Both the position numbers and the translations under genes were made by a program. Shown here one piece after another: positions 26,901 to 35,670 of a stretch of DNA of 64,000 nt. The stretch's first letter is position 1; each line of letters opens with the position of its first letter. Source of the stretch: Dicaeum eximium (Eukaryota; Chordata; Aves; Passeriformes; Dicaeidae); contig VWZP01002229.1 in assembly GCA_013396995.1 (NCBI GenBank), positions 100,588-164,587 of the forward strand. Direction: 5' to 3'. The notes under the pieces are model-generated. The model searched no databases. It was not told where the DNA came from and worked only from the letters and a program-made list of their open reading frames with translations.

Positions 26901-29201
26901 CACTGGAAAATAAGCATTTTCCACTCATCAGAAGCATTCCAAACAAGTTCTGAGAAATCTGACCTATAATTTCTTCAGTTTCGTTTCCTTTCCTGTGGTT
27001 AATTCAGCACTACACAGTCACTTCCTGTATGTACCATGGAAGTTAATGGTTCAAAAATGAAAACCTTCCAGCTCAATTTTGTGACTGATTACAAAGACAC
27101 GTAAATACTTCTGCCATTTTCCTTGCAAAATGCAGAGCATAGGTGTTACTTTTGAATATGGCAAAGTGACATCTATGGTTACCATACTTTGAAACACATC
27201 ACACGAATTCAGTATCCATAATCTTACCTATAATCCAATTGTTATATGCTTATAACAATTATATATATTAACTGACACACTGGGAAACACTTTCACTTGA
27301 TGGAAGAGTGAAAAGCATTGCTACAATACGCTTCAAAATCCCAAGATTGTCCTAACAATGGTTCTCAGCCCATGGCTTCTTTTCACACACTGTCCAAAGA
27401 ACAGGACAGCCATCAGCATGGCAAGGAGCTTGCAAGTCTCATTTCCACTTCTCATTCAAAGAGAAGCTTTTTTCATTTCCCAGGAGGTTGAATTTCACCC
27501 TATCCTGAAGAAGGAGGACCTAAGAGAGGGCTCTTGTTTTGTACTACAGCAAATAGCCATTGATCTACATGGTCCTACTTGTGCTGCCCCACTTCCTAGA
27601 CTTTGTGAACAACCACACTGAATTACAGAATATGCTGAGCTGCAAGGGATCCACAAGGATGATCAAGTCCATGTGTTAGCAGAAAATAATCTAGTTCTAT
27701 CCTAAGTTAGTTTACCTGTCCAGTTAGCAAGCTGGACCAAATCCAGCATGTACCAGAGCTCCCCTAACTGGACCCTTCACCTTCAGTTTGGGTAAGTTAC
27801 TGACACCTCCAGACCCAAGTGCTGGCAGCACTACCTGTCTGCCCATCCCAGGTCCATAAACATCTCCAGAGGCACAGGCTGACACCAAACCCCAGTCAGC
27901 AGACAGAATGACCCATGCAGCCAAGTCCAAGTCTGCAACAACACTGCATGAAGGCTTGGCTTACTTTTAACCTCAGAATCACACGAGCCAATAACCTTGG
28001 TAATCACCTGGATCCCAACTACCAGAATTCAAGCACTAAAGATGTTTTTAGTTACTGTAGAGTGTTACCTTGAGTGTTTCCAGTCTAAAATCCAGGGCTG
28101 CAGTGAAAGCATAGCCCAGAACTGACCTGAATGGCTGAGACACCAGAGAGCCTCTGTGTGCTCCAGGGCCTGCAAGGACTCTGCCAGCTCCACCACAGTG
28201 CAGCCTCGATCCCCCAGCAGCTTCAGGAGGCTCCAGCTGGGACTGCCTTCTGGCTCCAGCACCTGGAGGGAGCACTGCTCCAGGTCCAGAGGGCTGTGGA
28301 ATAATGTGAGAAGACACAGCACAGACTTATGTAGATAAATAAAAAGATTTTTAAAAATAGAGATGGGAAATTCCTAGCTGATCTGGACATATTTGCAGCA
28401 CTTCCTTCAAGTTTCAGGAGTTCAGAGGTTATTCAGTGACACCTCCACAGACAGAAAACTGGTATTAGTGAGCTGGATGGTACAAGAGATGCATATACCT
28501 CACAGTTCTCAGGGAATGTATTAAGAAAGGTTCTATTTTTCACTTTTAAAGTGTCAGCAGAAAAAGGAGTGCAGCACCTTTCATTTCCATGAGCCTAATT
28601 CAGAAGTCGTTGAGAGTGAGTCAGACTCTTAACTTCAAAGTACAGGAAGGCTGATTTTAAAGTTGTTGTCAGCAAGTGACTGCTGGAGCCCAGCCTACCA
28701 CACCGACTGTGCAGTGTAGTTAACTGCGTCTGAACTTCAGAGTTCCAACTTTGCTGTTGTCATCACGCACTTTCATTCACAGCGGATTTAATCAACACAA
28801 ATAAGGAAATAGTGACATTTACCTAAAGACCATACAAGGTTCCGTATTTCCATTAAAAGGATTCATCAACCTTTCATGACATGAAATCTCAGTGCCACGC
28901 AAACCTGAGGGCGAGATACCTTCAGTATGCGGTGATACCTTCACTTACCAAGTGGACTTTCCGTATTTTACGGGATTAGAGAGATAAGCACCCGCTGCTG
29001 GCCCGCGCCCCGCCGCCGCCGCCCGCACCCCGCCGCTTCCCGCGCTCACCTCAGCCGCACCGTGCCGCGGCTCCCCGCTCGCTGCGCCAGCTCCCGCCAG
29101 CCCTTGCCGGGCGCCGCGCGGTCCAGGAGCTCGCTGAGCCTGCGGAGCAGCGGCCCGGCCAGGCAGCTGAGGGGCAGCGGCCCCGCCGCGCCGCGCTCCA
29201 T
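11529..29201 (-). CDS. MALT1: MALT1 paracaspase, complete gene, 17 coding exons
   Basis: MALT1 is the protease and scaffold of the cytosolic CARD-BCL10-MALT1 complex that carries antigen-receptor and related signals to NF-kB. Coding exons, in gene order: 29050-29201, 28127-28293, 25541-25662, 24989-25139, 24698-24876, 24352-24448, 23648-23680, 22524-22550, 21512-21544, 20454-20657, 17275-17452, 16034-16108, 15535-15662, 13905-14054, 13041-13198, 12745-12870, 11529-11993. All splice phases agree and sum to 2445 nt, 814 residues (human 824). Domain order: death domain (about 15-105), two Ig domains (about 107-200 and 205-290), linker with microexons, caspase-like domain (about 321-540), third Ig domain (about 550-690), and a Ser/Cys-rich tail. 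The catalytic dyad is His396 (in AGHGYE) and Cys445 (in LLDMCRKR), 49 residues apart as in human. The start has a strong Kozak context. Oddity: human self-cleavage Arg149 corresponds to Trp130. Confidence 0.96.
12745..12870 (-). CDS. MALT1: MALT1 coding exon 16 (residues 619-660)
   Basis: Encodes DLDVDPKEANKGTPEETGSY and KDLPKHCLYTRLSSLQK. TPEETGSY holds the second TRAF6-binding motif (P-x-E type). The donor GTTAGT is weaker than consensus but is the one that joins to exon 17 in phase 0. Confidence 0.94.
13041..13198 (-). CDS. MALT1: MALT1 coding exon 15, Ig domain 3 (residues 566-618)
   Basis: Encodes LPESMSLEFQCGVQIQLGFA, AEFSNVLIIYT and KKPPEITVC, the first half of Ig domain 3, which packs on the protease and takes part in its activation. 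Donor GTAAGT in phase 0. Confidence 0.95.
13905..14054 (-). CDS. MALT1: MALT1 coding exon 14 (residues 516-565)
   Basis: Encodes DMGKCPLTKGKQALEIRSSL, SEKRALTDP and NLQWAKAH, covering the end of the caspase-like domain and the link to Ig domain 3. The donor is an unusual GTACAG; exon 15 resumes in phase with ELPESM as in human. Confidence 0.92.
14440..14790 (+). mobile_element. CR1 LINE fragment, end of ORF2 region, inside MALT1 intron 13
   Basis: The sequence follows the last part of the CR1 reverse-transcriptase reading frame, now full of stops. 'gccaagtttgcagatgat' near 14500 is the degraded AKFADD block, 'ggacaggctatgg' near 14565 follows, and 'aacatgagccagca'-like text is near 14745. 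It is antisense to MALT1. Edges are approximate. Confidence 0.75.
15535..15662 (-). CDS. MALT1: MALT1 coding exon 13 (residues 473-515)
   Basis: Encodes CQGAEAFEIQQLGLANGIFM then FLKDHLLEDKKVTVLLDEV, the active-site loop and helix of the caspase-like domain. The Glu of QGAEAF region is retained. Acceptor CTCACAG, donor GTGAAC. Confidence 0.94.
16034..16108 (-). CDS. MALT1: MALT1 coding exon 12 (residues 448-472)
   Basis: A 75-nt exon not visible as a long reading frame. It encodes NEYDDTVLILDALKV and TANIVFGYA, matching human just after the catalytic Cys. Acceptor TTATTACAG, donor GTAAGG. Confidence 0.94.
17275..17452 (-). CDS. MALT1: MALT1 coding exon 11, catalytic His and Cys (residues 389-447)
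   Basis: Carries both catalytic residues: His396 in LLYYAGHGYE and Cys445 in NVFLLDMCRKR. The substrate loop SFMVPVDAPNPYRS is conserved. The donor is an off-consensus GTATCT, accepted because exon 12 continues the protein in the required phase. Confidence 0.95.
20454..20657 (-). CDS. MALT1: MALT1 coding exon 10, start of paracaspase domain (residues 321-388)
   Basis: Encodes DKVALLIGNM, VDVYELTSLLRQLDFKVVSLLDL and AVDEFLLLLDKGVYG, the first strand and helices of the caspase-like fold. Almost identical to human. Ends at GTAAGG in phase 1. Confidence 0.96.
21512..21544 (-). CDS. MALT1: MALT1 33-nt microexon 9 (residues 310-320)
   Basis: A 33-nt exon with a CGCAG acceptor and a GTAAGT donor, encoding DPQEESSHRPV, the linker just before the caspase-like domain. 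It fits human TTDQPL in position and keeps frame to exon 10. Also symmetric in phase 1. Confidence 0.83.
22524..22550 (-). CDS. MALT1: MALT1 27-nt microexon 8 (residues 301-309)
   Basis: A 27-nt exon with a TTTACAG acceptor and a GTAAGT donor, encoding EDLNDLQES. It corresponds to the human acidic linker starting DELNNL. Phase 1 on both sides, so it could be skipped without a frameshift. Confidence 0.85.
23648..23680 (-). CDS. MALT1: MALT1 33-nt microexon 7 (residues 290-300), probable alternative exon
   Basis: A 33-nt exon between an ACACAAG acceptor and a GTAATG donor encodes RKAMAVECTE. It aligns with human exon 7 (same length and phase, AVECTE retained), which separates the MALT1A and MALT1B isoforms and adds a TRAF6-binding motif. 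Length and phase were derived from the sequence. Isoform behaviour in this species is inferred. Confidence 0.88.
24352..24448 (-). CDS. MALT1: MALT1 coding exon 6, end of Ig domain 2 (residues 258-289)
   Basis: Encodes VDMGHQGTYWCHVFNDR, closing Ig domain 2, and SKKVEVTIG, nearly identical to human. Ends at GTAAGG in phase 1, the phase shared by the next three small exons. Confidence 0.95.
24698..24876 (-). CDS. MALT1: MALT1 coding exon 5, start of Ig domain 2 (residues 198-257)
   Basis: Encodes an interdomain linker and then ALVLEC and IPHYQWFRNG, the first Cys and core Trp of Ig domain 2. The acceptor (TTTTTTAAG) is pyrimidine-rich but lacks C before AG, and was chosen because it keeps frame with exon 4. 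Donor is GTAAGT. Confidence 0.9.
24989..25139 (-). CDS. MALT1: MALT1 coding exon 4, end of Ig domain 1 (residues 148-197)
   Basis: Encodes VKDSGFYICRVN, the conserved Asp-x-Gly-x-Tyr-x-Cys end of Ig domain 1, and the linker VCELQD. Acceptor GATGCAG and donor GTGAGT are both good. Confidence 0.95.
25541..25662 (-). CDS. MALT1: MALT1 coding exon 3, start of Ig domain 1 (residues 107-147)
   Basis: Encodes the first strands of Ig domain 1: a Ser/Gly turn, VVKLCCWATGHPF, then the core Trp of YQWFKQ. The residue after the Cys pair is Trp130, where human MALT1 has Arg149, the P1 residue of self-cleavage. Ends at a consensus GTAAGA donor. Confidence 0.95.
27622..27680 (-). mobile_element. CR1 LINE 3'-end remnant in MALT1 intron 2
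   Basis: A short piece reading 'acagaatatgctgagctgc' then 'gggatccacaaggatgatc', the reverse complement of the extreme CR1 3' end. Only about 60 bases are clear. Confidence 0.65.
28127..28293 (-). CDS. MALT1: MALT1 coding exon 2, death domain (residues 51-106)
   Basis: Starts after a TTCCACAG acceptor and ends at GTCAGT. It encodes the rest of the death domain, with LDLEQCS and VLEPEGSPS near the start and ALEHTEAL near the end, strongly similar to human MALT1. Phase joins cleanly to exons 1 and 3. Confidence 0.95.
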
Positions 29202-29330
29202 GGCTGCCCGCCGGGGCGGTACTACCGCCCGGAAGGAAGCGCCGCGTGGGGAGCGTGGGATGGGACGGCCGAGCGGGGTCCGGCTGAGGGGAGGGCGGGC
29301 ACCGCGCCCTGAGGAGACCGAACTCTGAGG
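28985..29330. promoter_or_regulatory. MALT1: MALT1 CpG island promoter
   Basis: Dense CpG and GC content surround MALT1 exon 1. The start codon is at 29201 and the tandem array starts about 85 bases upstream of it. The transcription start is therefore expected between about 29210 and the array, or inside the array. No TATA box is evident, as usual for CpG-island promoters. The exact start is not determined. Confidence 0.65.
29050..29201 (-). CDS. MALT1: MALT1 coding exon 1 (residues 1-50)
   Basis: Begins at the ATG at 29201-29199 in a Kozak-like context (GCAGCCATGG) and ends at a GTGAGC donor. It encodes a Gly/Pro/Ala-rich start and the first helices of the death domain (PLLRRLSELLD, close to human). 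It sits in a CpG-rich block. The N-terminus is about 19 residues shorter than human. Confidence 0.93.
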
Positions 29331-30805
29331 GCACCGTTCCCTGAGGGGCCCGAGCCCCGAGGGGACCCAGCTCTGAGGGCACCACGCCCTGAGGGGACCC
29401 AGCTCTGGGGTCACCACGCCCTGAGGGGACCCAGCTCTGAGGGTGCCACGTCCTGAGGGGACCCAGGTCTGAGGTCACCACGCCCTGAGGAGACCCAGGT
29501 CTGAGGGCGCCACGCCCTGAGGGGACCCAGGTCTGAGGGCACCGTTCCCTGAGGGGGCCGAGCTCCGAGGGGACCCAGCTCTGAGGGCACCACGCCCTGA
29601 GGGGACCCAGCTCTGGGGTCACCACGCCCTGAGGGGACCCAGCTCTGAGGGTGCCACGTCCTGAGGGGACCCAGGTCTGAGGTCACCACGCCCTGAGGAG
29701 ACCCAGGTCTGAGGGCGCCACGCCCTGAGGGGACCCAGGTCTGAGGGCACCGTTCCCTGAGGGGGCCGAGCTCCGAGGGGACCCAGCTCTGAGGGCACCA
29801 CGCCCTGAGGGGACCCAGCTCTGGGGTCACCACGCCCTGAGGGGACCCAGCTCTGAGGGTGCCACGTCCTGAGGGGACCCAGGTCTGAGGTCACCACGCC
29901 CTGAGGAGACCCAGGTCTGAGGGCGCCACGCCCTGAGGGGACCCAGGTCTGAGGGCACCGTTCCCTGAGGGGGCCGAGCTCCGAGGGGACCCAGCTCTGA
30001 GGGCACCACGCCCTGAGGGGACCCAGCTCTGGGGTCACCACGCCCTGAGGGGACCCAGCTCTGAGGGTGCCACGTCCTGAGGGGACCCAGGTCTGAGGTC
30101 ACCACGCCCTGAGGAGACCCAGGTCTGAGGGCGCCACGCCCTGAGGGGACCCAGGTCTGAGGGCACCGTTCCCTGAGGGGGCCGAGCTCCGAGGGGACCC
30201 AGCTCTGAGGGCACCACGCCCTGAGGGGACCCAGCTCTGGGGTCACCACGCCCTGAGGGGACCCAGCTCTGAGGGTGCCACGTCCTGAGGGGACCCAGGT
30301 CTGAGGTCACCACGCCCTGAGGAGACCCAGGTCTGAGGGCGCCACGCCCTGAGGGGACCCAGGTCTGAGGGCACCGTTCCCTGAGGGGGCCGAGCTCCGA
30401 GGGGACCCAGCTCTGAGGGCACCACGCCCTGAGGGGACCCAGCTCTGGGGTCACCACGCCCTGAGGGGACCCAGCTCTGAGGGTGCCACGTCCTGAGGGG
30501 ACCCAGGTCTGAGGTCACCACGCCCTGAGGAGACCCAGGTCTGAGGGCGCCACGCCCTGAGGGGACCCAGGTCTGAGGGCACCGTTCCCTGAGGGGGCCG
30601 AGCTCCGAGGGGACCCAGCTCTGAGGGCACCACGCCCTGAGGGGACCCAGCTCTGGGGTCACCACGCCCTGAGGGGACCCAGGTCTGAGGGCGCCACGTC
30701 CTGAGGGGACCCAGGTCTGAGGGCGCCACGCCCTGAGGGGACCCAGGTCTTAGGGCACCACGCCCTGAGGGGACCCAGGTCTTAGGGCACCACGCCCTGA
30801 GGGCG
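29285..30805. repeat. Minisatellite array: 32-bp units in a 208-bp higher-order repeat
   Basis: The basic unit is 32 bp, with the core 'cacgccctgagg' followed by 'ggacccag'. Six unit variants plus one 16-bp half unit ('ccgagctccgagg' type) make a 208-bp block. The half-unit marker 'agctccgagg' recurs at 29561, 29769, 29977, 30185, 30393 and 30601, always 208 bp apart, with a diverged copy at 29353. The six internal blocks look identical by eye, while both ends are degenerate. The 3' end (about 30660-30805) reverts to plain 32-bp units. Neither 32 nor 208 is a multiple of three, so the long minus-strand reading frames here are by-products of the repeat. The array lies immediately upstream of MALT1. 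Confidence 0.97.
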
Positions 30806-31279
30806 TCCCCTCGGCCCCCTCGGACACCGTGAGGGAGCGGACCGGGTGTGGGTGTACCCGTGTTGAAATGGGAGTGCCGGACCTCCTGCAGCGTCCACAG
30901 CTGGCGCTGAGAGGGGCGAACGTGGTTTTAGAACCGGGGCTGGGGCGAAAACCAGACAAAGCCCACAGGACAGTGAGGGCAGGGGTCTCGCTTTGAGGAG
31001 AAACAGCTTTATCCAACTGCAGCCAGCACGACCATGGACTCTCCTCCTTGACACAACTTTCCCCAGCCGGCTGCCACTGTCCAAGCGTGCAGCGTAAGGC
31101 ACCTTGTGTCCTTAGCGTGGGAGAGGAGGGGCTGCTCGAGAAGGAGATGTTCCCGTCATCACTGCAAACACACAGATGATCTCAGGCGAATTCTCACCTC
31201 TTTGGTATTGCAACTGGCTCAAAGTGAACTGAAAGTGCCCAAGAAAGTAATTTTACTAACATTTTTAATCAGTGATCAA

Positions 31280-31442
31280 GCATTCGGGTTGCTTAGAGAG
31301 GTGGTGGATACCCCATCCCTACAAATGTTGAAGATCACGTTGGACAGGGCTTGGAGCAACTTGCTCTGGTGGAAGGTGTTTCTGCCCATGTTGGTGTTGG
31401 ACTATATGACCCTTAAATGTCTCTTCCAACCCAAACTGTTGC
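31280..31442 (+). mobile_element. CR1 LINE fragment, 3' part
   Basis: Sense-orientation CR1 3' region: 'gtggtggataccccatcc', 'ggacagggcttggagcaac', 'ggtggaaggtg' and 'tcttccaacccaaactgtt', in consensus order. It stops before the terminal octamer repeats. Confidence 0.85.
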
Positions 31443-34400
31443 GATTTGAATGTGGCTGCCTCTCGTTTCTTTGGGGGTTATTTTGACTATTAAGCTCTTA
31501 CATAAAATGTAGATATCCTTATTGCTATTTCTGAATGAGGGTGGTTGGAGGTACTACATTTATTGCTGAACACCCCAGTTTCTTATCTGTCTAGATAATA
31601 CTGGGGGCAAGAAGTATTTAGCACAGCCATATCTCGTAACCAGTTTTAGCTGCATGTCCTTCAAAATGCTTAAGTAAAAACTTGGCACGAAAGTTGATTT
31701 TCAGCCTCTTCCAGGCTTGAGCTCAGGGCAGTTTGTGCAATTCATTCCAGTTTGCCCTGTGTGAGACTTGTCTCCTTGGGTACTAAGAGTGGAAATACTT
31801 TCTTCAGGATTCACTTATTTGCCTTTGAGGGATGAGAAAGATAGGTGAATTTCTGTGTAGATATTATGAAAAGTCCACTGTCCACCTTTGATTTCCTCAG
31901 CCTGCTTGTTAGGCACTGTGGGTTTTCCCACGCTCAGCAGAATTTTTGTGTGTTTAACTTCCAGCAAGTAAGAAATTCCCAACGTACCTAGGAGAGCAGG
32001 TAGGCACGTGCTTCAAAAAGCAACCCAGTGCTTTGTTATGAAAAGCTAAGGCCAACACTTCCTCTGTCTCAAGGCCATTAGGAAATTCCTATGAACTTCT
32101 ATGGAAGTAGGATGTGCCCTCTCCTCACTGCCAACTCCCTGTCTGGCAGAGGTTTTCCCAGGAAGGGCCATCTGCTGCGTGTAATGAAATCGTCTCTCTT
32201 AAAAGTCAAACTGTTCAGTGATCAGACTCCCTGTCCTGAGGTCACACTCCAAAACACCACGAAGCCGTCGGCTGGCTTGCAGCTCCAAACAACGCACAAA
32301 TTCAGCCTCCTTTGTCTCCAGCAGGGAGGCCCAGCCCACGACCAGCCTATCCCAGGATACCCACAGAGAGCTCAAGGGTAAGTGAGGGGTCGGGGTGTTG
32401 GGACTTTGAAAATTACTTGTCTGCTTTTTTTTCCCCTGAGGGCAAATAGAATGTGGATCATAAAAGACAAATATAGGGAGAAGAGCAAGTAACTTTTATT
32501 AGCAATGCACTACGTGGATATAGTGATTTATACTGCTATTGACCAGGAAATGGGATTTGTTATTTCCTGCTGCTAAAGAAGAGCCATTTTTGTTTATCCT
32601 GATAGATTTGGGTTTTTCTAAACATGTTGCATTTATTATTCTGCTCACTGTTTCTGAAACCACACTCTGGTACTCTTTCTACCAAATCTCAGTAAGACAA
32701 AATTGCAAAACTTGTACGAAAGCATGCTTCCTTCTCTAAAGAGTAAGTGATACCAGGTCTCCTGAAAAACACATTTATTAATTCTAAATATTTATTGCAT
32801 AAATAAATATTGCATATTTATTTGTTTAATAGTCATTAGGTAAAAAGTTCTCCATTCTTGAGAAAAAGGTCTGGTCACTTCATAGTAATAGATGATTCCC
32901 AGGCTTCATTAATTGCTCAGTCTGACAGGGTCAGATGCTTGACAGATGTTAAAAATAGATTAAGACAGATCAGTGTTAAGAGTTGTGCTGTGATTGCTTA
33001 TTTTAATTACTCTATATTAAGGTGTTGGCTTGACATGTGCAGAGCCAGTCATTTATTATTCCATTTAGCTGATGAATTATGGCTGAGGTGTTTTTATACT
33101 GTGGTGCTGTTTACAGTGGGTACCGCACTAATCAAAAGGTTGTCAAAAAGCCTTGGATATTGGCAGTTGAAAAACCGTGATATATCACAGAATTTTTGGC
33201 AAGGAAGTATTTTCCAGACATGTGCTTTTTGAACAGCCACAACTTCACTGATGTTTTTCTTAGCTAGACCTTGTTAATCCAATAGATAGTGTGATAAGTG
33301 GTTTAGATAATACAGTGTTTCTGTAGTTTGGTTTCTGACACTGTGCACTCTTTTGACAAGTTTGCTGCTTGAGGTGTTCCATTTGGCTGTGGTATCTCAA
33401 AGCACTTGGAGAAGAATAATGTGGTTATAGTTACTGTTTGTATTCGAGATAGACCTGAACCAGGCAGAACTCCTGTGAGGTGAAGAAACAAGGAGAAAAT
33501 GCATCATTGTAAATCTGTACATATGTGGGTTCTCATTACTACCCCATCAAATGTTTCACTCTATAATAGGCTCACTGCTGCATAAATCCTTACTATAGCC
33601 CTGTGGTGAGTAGAGTTCACCAAGTTAGAGTGAATTCTGGAATTCTGGTTTCTGTTCTCTTGGAGATTGTAACTTCTACAAGGTAACAATGCAACCACGA
33701 TCACAACACATTTGGAAAATGGTTTTATGGTGTTCTAAGTTGGAAAGCTTGTATAGACCAGGAATGGTGGAACAGAAGTTTCATGTGGAACTCGATTCCA
33801 TTAGTACTTACAGATGCACTGAGCTTAAAAGATTCACAATGGCAGTGTTGGTAAAACTTTTAACCAAAAACTTTTGAAATCTTTGATTTCTGTTAAAGGA
33901 AAAGTGTAAACAGAAAACATTAGGAAAAGCATTTAAACATAGGAAAACATTCATGGCAATCTTTTTGGAAAGATAAAGTTATATGTTCCAGATCATAAGC
34001 ATATTGTATGTATTTCCATACAGGGCATATACTACCTCATTTAAGAAATGTAAATTGGTGTGTAATGTCTGTGTTCACTGTATAACTGAAAAGTCTTATG
34101 TTTTGTTTTACTTTGGAAGAAGAAAACTGTTAAACTTCAAAAGATCTCTGTTGAGAGATGCCCTGCATGAGGAGTAAAAAAATGTGTATATTCCTAGATA
34201 CAAAACAGTCATCAGGGTGGGAATGGGGATTGGATGCAATTTTAGCTGTTGACTTCTTAGAGGAGCTAAACAAAACATATGCAAAGCTCTGTTGGAAAGC
34301 TAAAGACATATTGGAGAAATATTCCAGGGAGAATGGCAAGAGAATTAGCATTAACCTCGGAGCATAGCAGCATTTAAGCAGGACACTCAGATTTCACAGG

Positions 34401-34809
34401 TGACAGCTTCTGTGTTATACATATGGTGCTGTAGTCGGTCAGTCTTGGGATCCTGTGGTTAGTGGAGATTCCTTTCTGCTTTTTAAAATTGTTTCTGTTC
34501 TACTTTTGCTGCTTTCTGTTCCTTTAATCAATATTTCTTATATCCTTATATCCATACCAGAAAATTTTCTGGTTGGATCTATGTAATATATGACCATTTC
34601 TGTTCCTCATCAGGACAAGTTCTGTGGTTATTGGTGGTTTGGATTGGAGATATTTCATGTTCATCTTAAATGAAGTCTAATTATATTGACCAGCTTTCTT
34701 TGTGATTTAGCTACTTGTGAGTAAAACACCTCTTAAAGGCATGTATGGGAATGTATAAAGTATGCTCAGGCAGGCAGAGAACTAGCTTTTGCTAAATCTA
34801 AGAACAGTA

Positions 34810-34900
34810 GTAGGGTGGGATGGGATGGGATGGGATGGGNNNNNNNNNNNNNNNNNNNNNNGAGAGGGAGAGGGAGAGGGAGAGGGAGAGGGAGAGGATT
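34810..34900. repeat. Simple repeats flanking an assembly gap
   Basis: A (TGGGA)n run of about five units ends at 34839, 22 N follow (34840-34861), then a (GAGAGG/GAGGGA)n run to about 34897. The two sides have different motifs, so the gap hides a change of repeat and an unknown amount of sequence. Confidence 0.9.
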
Positions 34901-35200
34901 GTGTTGTAAAAGAATAACTCCAGATGCCCAAGTTCAGCATGTGGGGTGGAGGCCATAGCAGGAAGCTCAGCTGGCAGTTAAGGGGTTGTCTCAGACCAAA
35001 AAGCTCAGATTAAAAAAGCAAAGCACACAAGCACTGACTCTGAACAGGATCTGTGTGCTGGAGAAATGTTCAAAGAACAGGGGAGCAGACTGTGTTGCTC
35101 ACATCCCCATCCTGATCAGATGCAGCTTGTACCAAGGAGAAAGGCTGGCCTTTTTGCGTGTACAGCTTTGGTGAAAGCTAATCCTCGATCGCTTAAGGCA

Positions 35201-35670
35201 AAGGGTTCTGACAGAATTGGTGTGGCTCGCAGCAGTTCAGTTCCCGCAGCCACGGTCCGCGTGCCCTGAGGCACAGAGCGTTTCTGGAGCTCTCTCTCAT
35301 GTTTCAGGTATCCCAGACCTGCTGTCAGCTCGGTATGAAGGGCCCAAAGTGCTGGTTGATGAAAGGCTGTTTCCCAGTGAGCCGCAGGGGCATTATCGGT
35401 GTCATTTCCCCGGTGTTCTGCTGAGATATCCCCACGCAGCCTCTCCCTTCCCCCTCCTCTGGCTGGGTGGGCGTGAGGCAGGTCCTTGGCAGCTCTGAGT
35501 GGGAGCTTTGGGGGGTCACAGCTTGGCTCCATCGAGGGGTGGGCATTGACCAGGTGCTCACTGTGCCGTGGGAATGCGTGGGACGGGCCCTGAGCCCCAG
35601 GGCTGGGGCCGCAAAGATAACGGGGGGCGGATCCTGGGTGGGCGGACAGCTCCGGGAAGGTCAGGGACGG
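35201..35670 (+). promoter_or_regulatory. GC-rich island, possible ALPK2 promoter and non-coding first exon
   Basis: An isolated GC- and CpG-rich block in AT-rich surroundings. It ends in a strong donor (GACGG then GTGAGT at 35671), the pattern of a CpG-island first exon on the plus strand. The next strong plus-strand acceptor that fits is at 38738, just before the first ALPK2 coding exon. Seen: composition and donor. Inferred: that it belongs to ALPK2. Confidence 0.35.

Larger units (their letters stand above)
30806..35200. other. Intergenic region between MALT1 promoter and ALPK2 5' region
   Basis: Non-coding, GC-rich up to about 31150 and AT-rich afterwards. It contains a CR1 piece (31280-31442), simple repeats beside a gap (34810-34900), and a possible but unsupported 56-nt plus-strand exon at 32322-32377 (good acceptor and GTAAGT donor). 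No recognisable protein-coding exon was found on either strand. Confidence 0.5.

Noticed and set aside
28945..30729. Series of 140-residue minus-strand frames with PELGPLRAW-type repeats
   Set aside because: They restart every 208 bp in a rotating frame because the repeat length is not a multiple of three. They are by-products of the minisatellite, not a protein; only the 29050-29201 part is a true MALT1 exon.
29285..30805. 32-bp repeats that superficially resemble a CRISPR array
   Set aside because: Units are directly adjacent with no unique spacers, and the surroundings are vertebrate genes.
32539..32739. Plus-strand text WYSFYQIS followed by GTAAG, recalling part of the human ALPK2 Ig domain
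   Set aside because: The similarity is a few residues, there is no Cys pattern or acceptor in phase, and the rest of the frame is unrelated.
35116..35532. 138-residue minus-strand and 93-residue plus-strand frames in the GC island
   Set aside because: Open frames are expected by chance in GC-rich sequence. A GHYRC stretch on the plus strand recalls an Ig end, but there is no matching first half or convincing exon boundary, so I did not call it the missing ALPK2 Ig domain.
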